From JANRKG01 sp033763635 (GTDB lineage Bacteria > Cyanobacteriota > Cyanobacteriia > GCF-001939115), in contig JANRKG010000083.1 of assembly GCA_033763635.1 (NCBI GenBank), positions 1 through 55,722 of the forward strand: a stretch of DNA of 55,722 nucleotides. Direction: 5' to 3'. The first letter of the stretch is position 1; each line of letters begins with the position of its first letter. Position numbers and translations under genes: made by a program. Of this stretch, positions 35,764 to 44,743 are shown in pieces. Below the pieces are notes generated by a model that worked only from the letters and a program-made list of their open reading frames with translations, did no database searches and was not told the DNA's origin.

Positions 35764-37200
35764 ATGCACCCATCTATGCCAGAAACGACGCTGCTCCTGA
35801 CGATTAATGGAAAGTCTCTCCGCCTCAAAGATGTCTCTCCTACAATGACATTGTTGGAGTATCTGCGCCAGAGTGGGCAGGTGGGTACGAAAGAAGGATG
35901 TGGGGATGGAGATTGTGGGGCTTGCACGGTCGCGATCGTGGCTGAAGATGCCAATGGTAAATCCCACTATCAAGCAGTGAATAGTTGTTTGGTGCCGATC
36001 GGGGCACTGGCTGGACGGGAAATTTGGACGGTGGAAGGTATCGGCGAGGGAGACATCCATCCCGTGCAACAGGCAATGATAGAAACGGGGGGATCGCAGT
36101 GTGGGTATTGCACACCGGGTTTTATCATGAGCCTGTTTGCTGCCTATTATCAGGGGCAGGTGGAGGATGGCTGTGTGGAGGGGAATCTCTGTCGATGTAC
36201 GGGATATTTACCGATTCGCAGAGCCACCCATCAGTTAACCGGGGCACAGCCAAACGATCGCTTTACAGAAAAATTGGCCCAGTCCTCGCCTGTCTTACGT
36301 GCCTTAGCCTACGAAGGAAATGAGCAACGGTTTTACCGTCCAACTCAGTTAGAGGAAGTCCTAGACCTGTTGCAACACCACCCGGAAGCAACGCTAGTGG
36401 CGGGGGCTACGGATTTAGGGCTGGAAATGAGCCACCATCGCCAGCACTATCCAGTGATGATTTCCCTAGAAGCGGTGGCAGAAATGCGGGGCATTGCGAT
36501 TCGACCCGATCGGGTCGAGGTTGGGGCTGCTGTGCCTCTCAGTCAGATTGAAACCCAATTGCAGGGCTTGTTCCCTAGTCTAGATGAAATGCTGTTCTGG
36601 TTCGCAGCCCGTCAGGTTCGCAATCGGGCCACGTTGGGGGGCAATATTGGCACCGCTTCCCCCATTGGCGATCTGCCTCCGGTGCTTCTGGCCCTAGATG
36701 CTGAATTGACTCTGGCGAGTGCCTCAGGTCAGCGCATTGTGCCCCTGAAGGAGTTTTTCACGGGCTACCGTCGGACGATTCTGCAACCGGGGGAAGTGAT
36801 TGTGTCGGTTGGCATTCCTCGATCGCTTCCAACAGGAACGGTGCGCCGCCTCAGTCAGTCCTACAAAATTGGCAAGCGGGGAACGGATGACATCAGTATT
36901 GTGGCAGCGGCTTTTACCATTGACCTGGATGGGAAAAATCGGATTGTCCAGGCTCGGCTCGGTTATGGAGGGGTTGCGGCAACTCCTATCCGGGCGATCG
37001 GGGTTGAGAATTTTCTCGTGGGCCAAGCCTGGACTCTCGCAACAGTCCAACAGGTCAAGCCCATGCTCCGGGAAGCTTTTACACCCCTGACGGACCTACG
37101 GGGCAGTGCAGACTATCGGCGGATGCTGGTTGCGAATCTGTTTGAAAAGTTTTTTGTGGAAATGGCAACCCAAGGGGATCGGCAGGAGGTGCTGGCATGA
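35764..37200 (+). CDS. xdhA: Xanthine dehydrogenase small subunit XdhA (2Fe-2S and FAD)
   Basis: The protein has 478 residues. The plant-type ferredoxin domain has Cys46, Cys51, Cys54 and Cys75; the second cluster domain has Cys113, Cys116, Cys143 and Cys145. The FAD domain follows from about residue 190 with TLVAGATDLGLE and LGGNIGTASPIGD, and a CO-dehydrogenase-type C-terminal domain. Electrons from the molybdenum subunit pass through it to NAD. A second ATG (Met5) is possible as start. The stop overlaps the xdhB start by four bases (ATGA). Confidence 0.93.
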   Translation: MHPSMPETTLLLTINGKSLRLKDVSPTMTLLEYLRQSGQVGTKEGCGDGDCGACTVAIVAEDANGKSHYQAVNSCLVPIGALAGREIWTVEGIGEGDIHPVQQAMIETGGSQCGYCTPGFIMSLFAAYYQGQVEDGCVEGNLCRCTGYLPIRRATHQLTGAQPNDRFTEKLAQSSPVLRALAYEGNEQRFYRPTQLEEVLDLLQHHPEATLVAGATDLGLEMSHHRQHYPVMISLEAVAEMRGIAIRPDRVEVGAAVPLSQIETQLQGLFPSLDEMLFWFAARQVRNRATLGGNIGTASPIGDLPPVLLALDAELTLASASGQRIVPLKEFFTGYRRTILQPGEVIVSVGIPRSLPTGTVRRLSQSYKIGKRGTDDISIVAAAFTIDLDGKNRIVQARLGYGGVAATPIRAIGVENFLVGQAWTLATVQQVKPMLREAFTPLTDLRGSADYRRMLVANLFEKFFVEMATQGDRQEVLA

Positions 37201-39554
37201 GTGGAGTGGGTCAACGGAAAAGTCATGAAAGCGCGATCGGTCATGTGACGGGAAAGGCGGTCTATACCGACGATCAGCGGCTTCCAGTCGGTATGCTGTC
37301 TCTGTATCCGGTGATCTCTCCCCATGCCCATGCTCGGATTACCCGTCTGGATGTCTCTTTGGCCCTGGAAGTGGAGGGTGTGGTGACAGTCCTGACTCCA
37401 GAAGATGTTCCCGGCATGAATAATACGGGAGCGATCATCCCGGATGAGGTGCTTTTACCAACAGATGAGGTGAGCTATTGGGGGCAACCGATCGTCTGGG
37501 TGGTCGGGGAAACGGAAACGGCGGCCCGTTTGGGAGCTGCGAAAGTGATTGCAGAATACGAACCCCTGGAACCCATTCGCACGATTGAAGAGGCGATCGA
37601 GCAACAAAGTTTTCACCTGTCTCCCCAAACGATTCGGCGCGGAAATCCAACCCTGGCTTTGGCACAGGCGGAACACACCTTCACCGGAGAAGTGCAGATG
37701 AATGGGCAGGATCACTTCTACCTGGAAACCCATACCAGTTGGGTGATCCCCGATGGGGAGGGCAACTATCACGTTTATGCCTCGACCCAGCATCCTACGG
37801 AAACTCAGGCGATCGTGGCAGGGGTGTTGGGGGTGCCTGTGAATCGGGTGGTGACAACCTGCTTGCGGATGGGTGGTGGATTTGGGGGCAAGGAAACCCA
37901 GGCCAATCCCTTTGCGTCGATCGCAGCGGTGGCGGTTCACAAAACGGGTCGTCCGGCGCGGGTGCGGTTGCGTCGTCACCACGACATGATCATCACTGGG
38001 AAGCGACACGGCTTCCTGGGACGGTATCGGGTGGGCTTCACTGGAGAAGGGCGGATCACGGCTCTCGATGTGGATCTCTTTTCAGATGGCGGATGGAGTG
38101 CGGATCTGTCTCCTCCGGTCCTCTCGCGGGCACTGGCCCACATTGATAACGCTTACTACATTCCTGATTTAGAAGTCCGGGGTCGCATTGCGAAAACCCA
38201 TAAGGTTTCCAACACAGCCTTTCGGGGCTTTGGGGGACCGCAAGGCATGGTGGTGATCGAGGAAGTGGTCGATCGGGTGGCCCGATCGCTGGGCTTGCCT
38301 CCAGAGGTCGTGCGAGAACGCAACTTTTATCACGGCACTGGAGAAACCTGCACTACCCATTACGGACAGGAAATTGTTGATAATCGCATTCAGCGGGTTT
38401 GGGAGGAAGTGAAGGCAAATGCTCAGTTCGAGGAGCGCAAGGCCGCGATCGTCCAGTTCAATCAATCCAACCCCTATCAAAAGCGCGGGATTGCCATCAC
38501 ACCCGTAAAGTTTGGGATCTCTTTCAATAAAACGCCCTATAACCAGGCGGGAGCTTTGATCCTGATCTACACCGATGGCAGTATTCAACTAAATCATGGG
38601 GGCACGGAGATGGGGCAGGGTCTTCATACGAAGATGCTCCAGGTGGCGGCGACCAGTTTAGGGGTCAGGGTCGATCGCTTCCGGATGATGCCAACCAGCA
38701 CCGACAAGGTACCCAATACTTCTGCCACTTCTGCCTCCAGTGGGTCGGATCTCAATGGGCAAGCGGTTCGGGATGCCTGTCAGACGTTGAAAGCTCGCCT
38801 CGCGCCGATCGCTGCCAGACTGCTGGATCTGGATGGTCCCGAAGAAATGGTGTTTGAGAACGATTGGGTGTACTGCCGTACTTACCCATCGGCGCGGGTG
38901 GCTTTTGAAAAAGTAGTTCAGGAAGCCTACACCAGTCGGATCAGCCTCTCTGCAACCGGATATTACCGAACACCGAATATTCACTGGGACCCGGTAAAGG
39001 GTAAGGGAAAACCCTTCTACTACTACGCCTATGGCTCGGCAGTGAGTGAAGTGGAAGTGGATGGGTTTACAGGCACCTTCAGACTGCGACGGGTGGATAT
39101 TGTGCATGATGTGGGATCTTCTCTCAATCCCCTTGTGGATCAGGGCCAGATTGAAGGGGGCTTTGTGCAGGGGATGGGATGGCTGACTATGGAAGAACTG
39201 GTATGGGACGACCAGGCTCGGCTCCGCACCTTTGCTCCCAGTACCTACAAAATTCCCACCATCAGTGAAGTCCCAGAAGCATTTCATATCCACTTACTAG
39301 AGCGGGCGGCTCAGGATGGGGTGATCTATGGGAGCAAGGCCGTCGGAGAACCTCCCTTTATGTTGGCGCTCTCAGTGCGGGAAGCGTTACGGGATGCAGT
39401 TGCTGCTTTCGCGCCTGTTGATGTTGCGATCACTGCTGTTCCCCTGGCCTGTCCTGCCACTCCGGAAGCGACCCTGTGGGCGATCGAGCAAATCCGCTCG
39501 GCTGGGCTTTCCCAGGAAACGCCTCCTGCCCTGCAACTGTCTCCGACTCCATGA
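37197..39554 (+). CDS. xdhB: Xanthine dehydrogenase molybdopterin-binding subunit XdhB
   Basis: The protein has 785 residues. The molybdopterin-binding motifs are in order: GGGFGGKET (about 222-230), FRGFGGPQG (about 341-349), the GTEMGQGLHTK block and, near the end, AVGEPPFML with the catalytic glutamate. The Glu in GGKET and the Arg in FRGFG, which place purines in characterised enzymes, are both kept, so xanthine/hypoxanthine oxidation is likely. It lets the cell use purines as nitrogen. Coupled by ATGA overlaps to xdhA upstream and xdhC downstream. Confidence 0.93.
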   Translation: MSGVGQRKSHESAIGHVTGKAVYTDDQRLPVGMLSLYPVISPHAHARITRLDVSLALEVEGVVTVLTPEDVPGMNNTGAIIPDEVLLPTDEVSYWGQPIVWVVGETETAARLGAAKVIAEYEPLEPIRTIEEAIEQQSFHLSPQTIRRGNPTLALAQAEHTFTGEVQMNGQDHFYLETHTSWVIPDGEGNYHVYASTQHPTETQAIVAGVLGVPVNRVVTTCLRMGGGFGGKETQANPFASIAAVAVHKTGRPARVRLRRHHDMIITGKRHGFLGRYRVGFTGEGRITALDVDLFSDGGWSADLSPPVLSRALAHIDNAYYIPDLEVRGRIAKTHKVSNTAFRGFGGPQGMVVIEEVVDRVARSLGLPPEVVRERNFYHGTGETCTTHYGQEIVDNRIQRVWEEVKANAQFEERKAAIVQFNQSNPYQKRGIAITPVKFGISFNKTPYNQAGALILIYTDGSIQLNHGGTEMGQGLHTKMLQVAATSLGVRVDRFRMMPTSTDKVPNTSATSASSGSDLNGQAVRDACQTLKARLAPIAARLLDLDGPEEMVFENDWVYCRTYPSARVAFEKVVQEAYTSRISLSATGYYRTPNIHWDPVKGKGKPFYYYAYGSAVSEVEVDGFTGTFRLRRVDIVHDVGSSLNPLVDQGQIEGGFVQGMGWLTMEELVWDDQARLRTFAPSTYKIPTISEVPEAFHIHLLERAAQDGVIYGSKAVGEPPFMLALSVREALRDAVAAFAPVDVAITAVPLACPATPEATLWAIEQIRSAGLSQETPPALQLSPTP

Positions 39555-40534
39555 CGAGCCGCTGGGATCACGACCTGATTGAATTGCTCAAGACAGGTCC
39601 GGCTGTGTTGGCAACGGTGGTTCAGGTGCGGGGATCAGTGCCCAGGGAAGTGGGTGCCCGGATGGTTGTGAATGCTCAGGGGCAGATCTGGGGTACGATT
39701 GGGGGAGGAGCGGGTGAAGCGAAGGTGATCCGGCAAGCGTTGGAGGCACTGTCAACGGGGATCAGCCGCAGCATTGAGATTGACCTTACAGGGGCTTCCC
39801 ATCAGGAAACCCAGGGCGTATGCGGTGGAATCATGCGAGTGTGGTTGGGCTATTGGGAGGGAGAAGCGGCTCTGGCGATCGCCCACCGCATTCAAACAAC
39901 CCTGAATCAGGGAAAATCCCTCACTCTGATCACACCCCTAAACCCGGATCAGGTTGCCTACGTGGTAGATAGCCCTCCCCACATCCTGCCAGCCAATTCG
40001 TTTACTGAAACCCTGCAACCTCGGCCTACCTTACTGATTGTGGGGGCAGGGCATGTTGGGGAGCAATTGGCAAAAACGGCTGCTTCCGTTGGCTTTCAGA
40101 TCGTGGTGCAGGACGATCGCGCTGAGTGGGCCAATTCCCAACGCTATCCCCAGGCCGATCGCCTCTTTAACGATCCCATTGCTGTTGCTCTGAAAAACTT
40201 AGCTCATCATTCCCAACTCTATGTTGCCCTTGTAACACGCGGGTATCAGTACGATCTGGAAGCCCTGGAAGCCTTGCTAAATCGGTCGATTCACTGCCAA
40301 TACATCGGCATGATTGGCAGTGAAAAACGGATTCGTCAAGTGTATGAAGAACTGATTCAACAAGGGTTTCCAGATGTTAAACTGCGATCGATCTATGCGC
40401 CGATCGGTCTGGATATTGGTGCCTTATCCCCTGAAGAAATCGCTGTGAGCATTGCGGCAGAACTCATCCTGGTGCGACGGGGTGGCACTGGGAAACCTTT
40501 ATCACACCTTAGGCAATCAAAGGTTTATCCCTAA
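39551..40534 (+). CDS. xdhC: XdhC-family molybdenum cofactor insertion protein
   Basis: I chose the ATG at 39551 (327 residues), which overlaps the xdhB stop as ATGA; a longer frame inside xdhB is a shadow. The first domain (about 1-130) has ATVVQVRGSVPREVGARM and the TIGGGAGEAKV loop; the second is Rossmann-like with LLIVGAGHVGEQLA and YIGMIGSEKR. XdhC binds the molybdenum cofactor, helps sulfurate it and hands it to XdhB, and is not part of the final enzyme. Confidence 0.9.
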   Translation: MTSRWDHDLIELLKTGPAVLATVVQVRGSVPREVGARMVVNAQGQIWGTIGGGAGEAKVIRQALEALSTGISRSIEIDLTGASHQETQGVCGGIMRVWLGYWEGEAALAIAHRIQTTLNQGKSLTLITPLNPDQVAYVVDSPPHILPANSFTETLQPRPTLLIVGAGHVGEQLAKTAASVGFQIVVQDDRAEWANSQRYPQADRLFNDPIAVALKNLAHHSQLYVALVTRGYQYDLEALEALLNRSIHCQYIGMIGSEKRIRQVYEELIQQGFPDVKLRSIYAPIGLDIGALSPEEIAVSIAAELILVRRGGTGKPLSHLRQSKVYP

Positions 40535-40539
40535 AACAA

Positions 40540-40566
40540 GAGAGATATTCCAGAGGAATATCTCTC
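40540..40566 (+). terminator. Hairpin ending the xdhABC operon
   Basis: GAGAGATATTCC and GGAATATCTCTC form a perfect 12-bp stem with the 3-base loop AGA, starting 6 bases after the xdhC stop. The T-run is missing on the plus strand; the minus strand has GTTTTAG after it, so it may serve both directions. Confidence 0.7.
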
Positions 40567-40659
40567 AATCAAAATCTGAATTGTCTTTTGCTTTTCAGAA
40601 ACTAAGAGACGGAGGTTAGGGGGGAAGGCTAGAACTTGTTCACTCCCTAACCTTGCCAA

Positions 40660-41505
40660 CTACTGAACCCGCAGAAACTGTCCTGATGCCCATCCACCGC
40701 GAGTTAACTCATACCACCCGCCGGACTGCCGCCCCGTAATGCTGATCGTTGCTCCATTTGCAACTCGATCGACTACAGTAGCGGTTGAACTGGGCTGATT
40801 CCGAACATTGAGCCGTCCTCCACTGGTTCTCACAATCGCCGAAGAACCCGTCACGACCCCGCCACCGCCTGTTCCGGTCCCAGTTGCTGAGGTATAGGTC
40901 AAAGCAATCCATCCTTCTCGACCTGCCAGCTTCACAAAACCATTGCTTTGTTGACTGCGATCGATTTGAACCTGCTGCCCTCGACTCAGGGAACCGACTT
41001 GGGCCGAGTTGCTGGTTGCAAGGGCACGAATCCGGAGCCGGGAAGCCGTAATGGTGACGGTATTGGGGCTGATCGCGCCTCCGGGGGACGTTGTGCCACC
41101 ACCACCACCACCACCAACAGCGTAGGGACCTAAGGTACTAGACGTTGCAATTCCCAGGGCGATCGCAGTTCGTGGACCCACGACTCCATCCGCAGTCAAT
41201 CCCCTCTGCCGTTGAAACTCGCGCACTGCTGCCTGGGTCTGAGAGCCGTATGATCCATCCACGGCTGTAATAATTCCAAAGTTTCTCAGGGCTGATTGTA
41301 CATTGGTGACAGCCTGCCCCTTACTACCAACCCCAACCACTGCCTCAGCCGAAGACCCCATCACCAGGCCAGACAAAACCAGGCTTGCCCCAACGGCTCC
41401 TACAACCGTAGAGGAAGGCAGCATATTTTGGAAGGAACGAAGTGTTGGTTCAGGGTTTGGGCTTTCATACCCTACGGCAGCGTGAACAAAAGCGAGTGTT
41501 TCCAT
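40660..41505 (-). CDS. Exported protein with peptidoglycan-binding and two SH3-type domains
   Basis: The protein has 281 residues and starts METLAFVHAAV, a start I associate with cyanobacterial cell-wall proteins. A hydrophobic segment (about 33-52, ending SSAEA) may be a signal or anchor. The PG_binding_1 domain covers about 57-115 (GSKGQAVTNVQSALRNFG, GVVGPRTAIAL). After a Gly-rich linker come two bacterial SH3 domains (about 145-205 and 220-281, with RLRIRALATSNS and RLNVRNQPSSTAT). No catalytic domain is present, so it probably binds the wall and a peptide. Convergent with xdhC. Confidence 0.85.
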   Translation of the reverse strand: METLAFVHAAVGYESPNPEPTLRSFQNMLPSSTVVGAVGASLVLSGLVMGSSAEAVVGVGSKGQAVTNVQSALRNFGIITAVDGSYGSQTQAAVREFQRQRGLTADGVVGPRTAIALGIATSSTLGPYAVGGGGGGGTTSPGGAISPNTVTITASRLRIRALATSNSAQVGSLSRGQQVQIDRSQQSNGFVKLAGREGWIALTYTSATGTGTGGGGVVTGSSAIVRTSGGRLNVRNQPSSTATVVDRVANGATISITGRQSGGWYELTRGGWASGQFLRVQ

Positions 41506-41763
41506 AGGCCCTCTAAGTTTCTAAAACCGTAGCAGATTGCATTTTAAAGTGCGATCGGTAATGCACAGGCAGATATTCCTTTCCCAATAATAACCGTGAT
41601 AAAAACCTGGTGATAAAAACACCCAGATTTTATGTCTACGGAAGGAACGGTTATTCACTAGCGTGGGAATACCCTGTGCAACGTTTCATTAGAAATCTAA
41701 CTGTTGAGAAACTAACTTTTTCTTGATCCCCTTATGAAGGGTATGAATTTTCCAAAATTCCTT

Positions 41764-42570
41764 CTACCCTTGTCGGATCGCATAGTGATATTCGGGGGTA
41801 GGGAATCCAGCCTGACCAAAGCTTTCCCGAATCACCATGTTGGTATCAAAATAAACTTGCCAGTAATGCTCATTGTTGCAGTAAGGTCTTACTGCTAGAA
41901 CAGGTCCAGCCAGATTGAATTCTAAAATTTCCACATCGGGAGCAGGCGCGGAAATCACATTGGGAATTTGGCTCAACCGAGTTTTTAATAGGTTGATTGC
42001 TTCCTTCGGATCAACGGAGTGATTGAGTTGAGCGACCAAATCCACCCGTCGATAGGGATTGACAGAAAAGTTTTGAATATTGTCGGCAAAGATTTTGTTA
42101 TTGGCGACGATATTCAACACATTATCGAGAGTAGTAATGGAAGTTACAAATAGTCCAATTTCTTGAACCGTTCCGGTCACTCCCCCTGCACAAATAAAGT
42201 CGCCAACCTTAAAGGGCCGAAAGATAACCAGGAAGACTCCCGCTGCAAAGTTTGCGAGCAAACCACTCCATGCTGCCCCAATCGCTACCCCTGCGGCGGC
42301 TAGCAACGCAGCAAAGGAAGTGGTTTCGACACCAAAGAATCCCAGAATGGCAACAATCAGAATAATCTGAAGGGCCACAGAGACGATATTGACTGTGTAA
42401 TTGACAACGGTGGCATCTACAGGTTGCCCTTTCAGGCTCCGGCGAATTAACGCCGTTCCCATGTTAATTAGCCAGCGACCGACAACCCACAGGGCGATCG
42501 CACCGATCGCCTGGAAAACGAACGCAACAACGATCGTGTTGACAGTCGTGATAATTGGACCTAAATCCAT
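41764..42570 (-). CDS. Small-conductance mechanosensitive channel (MscS family)
   Basis: The protein has 268 residues, near the E. coli MscS length. Three membrane helices lie at about 8-32, 55-80 and 82-120. The third is the pore helix, rich in Gly and Ala (LLAAAGVAIGAAW...ANFAAGVFLV), and is followed by the beta domain (RPFKVGDFI, GTVQEIGLFVT) and the C-terminal alpha-beta domain. It releases solutes on osmotic downshock. The gene has a 258-base gap after it with no visible gene. Confidence 0.88.
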   Translation of the reverse strand: MDLGPIITTVNTIVVAFVFQAIGAIALWVVGRWLINMGTALIRRSLKGQPVDATVVNYTVNIVSVALQIILIVAILGFFGVETTSFAALLAAAGVAIGAAWSGLLANFAAGVFLVIFRPFKVGDFICAGGVTGTVQEIGLFVTSITTLDNVLNIVANNKIFADNIQNFSVNPYRRVDLVAQLNHSVDPKEAINLLKTRLSQIPNVISAPAPDVEILEFNLAGPVLAVRPYCNNEHYWQVYFDTNMVIRESFGQAGFPTPEYHYAIRQG

Positions 42571-42944
42571 AATTCTCCTCTACCCGTACAGAGCTTAATG
42601 AAGTGATGTTCCCTGGAAGTGGAAAGACAGTGATTCCAGGACGAAACCTTAGGGAACTGCCAAAACCAAGAACAATTTTATGTTTGGGATTTGGCAATCC
42701 TGAAACTTGGAAACACAAAGACACTCGTGAAACCACAAAGTCCCAGAGTACCAAGACCCAAGGAAAAAGTCCTAAGTAACGGGCCTTTCACAAAAATTGA
42801 GGGTAATGACAGCAAGCTAGACAAAGAAAGAATAGTCTTTTCTGAAAAGTTTTTGCAAGGATTCCACATTCTTTAACTTTTGAAGGATTTCTCCAATTCC
42901 TTTTTCTCCTTGCCCATTTACACAACCGTCACACACAGGAGGGT

Positions 42945-43010
42945 ATGAATGAATTTATGGTCAAAGCCAAACTAACCTTGTGGATTCTGCTGAAAATTAA
43001 GATAACTTGA
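42945..43010 (+). CDS. Possible 21-residue peptide with a strong ribosome site
   Basis: In the 754-base stretch between the MscS start and the 41-residue gene, AGGAGGG stands just before ATG 42945. The frame encodes a 21-residue peptide (MNEFMVKAKL, then a hydrophobic TLWILL and basic KIKIT end). Spacing to this ATG is short (2-3 bases); an in-frame ATG at 42957 would have better spacing. It may be a leader peptide or membrane micropeptide, or chance. Confidence 0.25.
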   Translation: MNEFMVKAKLTLWILLKIKIT

Positions 43011-43165
43011 AATCAAGCCTGGTAAAAAACCGGACGATTTCTGAACACTCACAAGATTAAAGTGAAAATATAAAGACTAATTGCTTGTAACGCAAATTTC
43101 CGAGGTGGAACTTCCTCAAAGCGTAGGGTTACATAGCAAGCAACGCCACAGTTAGGAAAATAAAC

Positions 43166-43226
43166 AAGACAGTAAATAAGACAGTAAATAAAACTGTCAA
43201 CACAAAAAGCCTCAACACAAAAAGCT
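43166..43226. repeat. Two adjacent tandem duplications upstream of the 41-residue gene
   Basis: AAGACAGTAAAT occurs twice in tandem (43166-43177, 43178-43189) and the 15-base unit TCAACACAAAAAGC(C/T) twice (43197-43211, 43212-43226). They lie about 100 bases before the start of the 41-residue gene, in its leader or promoter. The remaining part of the 754-base stretch is AT-rich and shows nothing else I can name. Confidence 0.7.
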
Positions 43227-43324
43227 CCACCAGAACCAGCGAAAACAATCGCAAGTGTGGCAAATCGTCAATCTAGCAGTAGTTTAGCAGCAAGAGTGTA
43301 TTCCCTACAGGTAAGGTGAATCGT

Positions 43325-43450
43325 ATGTCTCGCAACTATCACAACCAACCATTCATTAAAATCGTGTATTCCCAAGTGAAGGTCAATGGCAAGTTGGAAC
43401 TCGTTCCGATGGAACTTTATGCGGACGGTTCTCTCAAGCGGAGTGCCTAG
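43325..43450 (+). CDS. Small protein of 41 residues, unknown
   Basis: An ATG at 43325 is preceded by TAAGGTG, a good ribosome site 6-7 bases upstream, and the frame runs to TAG at 43448-43450. The product starts MSRNYHNQPF and contains IKIVYSQVKVNGKLELVPME, a likely beta-hairpin, with a basic end (SLKRSA). Ribosome site, codon choice and the structured leader with tandem repeats suggest a real gene. It is convergent with the Rieske gene and their ends overlap by 17 bases. Family not recognised. Confidence 0.6.
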   Translation: MSRNYHNQPFIKIVYSQVKVNGKLELVPMELYADGSLKRSA

Positions 43451-44486
43451 CTTCAAATCTTGTCGATCGCTCAGTTTCCAAACTTTCATCCTGATTGCTG
43501 AATGACCAGGATGAGGCTTGTAATTGATTCACATATTGCATGTACTGGGCGATCGGCTTGTCAATAGGTAAAAGTGCTTTCGGCTCAAAACGAATATTGT
43601 CATAGATTTTGCCATCCTCATCCCGCAGCATGTAGTAGGCAAATCGAGTTAGTAATAAAAGAGCCTGACTGACCATCCATCCTCTTAATCCCTGACGCTG
43701 GGCGGTGACATAAATTGGCTGTACCCGCGTCCGCCCCCTGGGAAGGGGAACATAGGCATAAATCATATGCAATGGAGGTAATAACTTAACTTCCTTTGCA
43801 AGAGTTAATAACCCGATACATCCGTCGGCATAGCGCATCGAATACCCGTAGGTCGGTCCCAGAACTCTGCCGAGGAAGCGTTCTCTCCAGGTTGTTTGAG
43901 GCACTTCTCCCCGCAGGGTGAAGTCCATCCAGTTTCCTGTCTGGTTCTGGTGCAGCGACAGTTCCATTTTGACCGTGAGCCGATGGATGGTTTGCAGGTG
44001 TTGGGCATCGATCCCGTTCATCATACAGATATGGTGATGGCAATTCCGTTCCAGAGGGCGATCGGGTTGCACGATGAGGGGTTTCCCCCGCAACTCGTCA
44101 AATTCAGCAATCGGCTCTGGAGCCGTTGCATCTGGGTAGATCCAAATGAAGCCGTACTGTTCAGTTGTGGCATAGGCTGAGAGATGGGCCTGGGATGGGA
44201 TCACTTCCTGGCAAGGGATCTGACGACATTGGCCCGTTTCGTCGAAGGCCCAGTGGTGAAAATAACAGCGAATCCAGTTCCCCTCTACGCGACCGATGCT
44301 CAAATCGGTTCCCATGTGAGGGCAGAAGGCATCCAGGGCACGGATGCGATCGTCTTCTCCACGAAACAGTACGAACCGCTGCCCACAGAGCGTGAGGGAC
44401 TTGACCCCACCTCTGGGAATCTCGCGACTGGGACAGGCAATGTACCAGCCCTTGGCGATGATCTCTGGGTTATTAAAAATCTGCAT
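43434..44486 (-). CDS. Rieske [2Fe-2S] aromatic-ring-type oxygenase
   Basis: The protein has 350 residues. The Rieske ligands are Cys-x-His in CPHMG (about 53-57) and Cys-x2-His in CYFHHW (about 73-78). The catalytic domain has the mononuclear iron motif in NGIDAQHLQTIHRL (about 154-167). It resembles the oxygenases that act on chlorophyll breakdown products, sterols or aromatic acids in phototrophs, but no specific substrate can be assigned. No reductase gene is adjacent; ferredoxin could serve. Its 3' end overlaps that of the 41-residue gene. Confidence 0.83.
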   Translation of the reverse strand: MQIFNNPEIIAKGWYIACPSREIPRGGVKSLTLCGQRFVLFRGEDDRIRALDAFCPHMGTDLSIGRVEGNWIRCYFHHWAFDETGQCRQIPCQEVIPSQAHLSAYATTEQYGFIWIYPDATAPEPIAEFDELRGKPLIVQPDRPLERNCHHHICMMNGIDAQHLQTIHRLTVKMELSLHQNQTGNWMDFTLRGEVPQTTWRERFLGRVLGPTYGYSMRYADGCIGLLTLAKEVKLLPPLHMIYAYVPLPRGRTRVQPIYVTAQRQGLRGWMVSQALLLLTRFAYYMLRDEDGKIYDNIRFEPKALLPIDKPIAQYMQYVNQLQASSWSFSNQDESLETERSTRFEARHSA

Positions 44487-44743
44487 AACCTTCTAGCCTC
44501 TGGAGGAGCGTTTCATCAAAACGTCCTTTTGCTGCACATCCCTTAATTAGCAAAAGATAAATTGCAGACGGAAATTTTCAAAAAAGTAGGTAGTGTTAAT
44601 AAATCACTATGAACGAATTATGATGAATGGTGGTTACTGTAAATTTTTTGTTGTAAATTTTTCATACTTAATTTGAACTTCTTAAGAGATTCTATTGTTA
44701 AAATCAGTAACAAATATGAAAAGATAGGGAAAGTTTTGTTGCT

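Noticed and set aside
42678..42869. 63-codon minus-strand frame upstream of the MscS gene
   Set aside because: Low-complexity Ser/Leu-rich product without ribosome site; likely a chance frame in AT-rich DNA.
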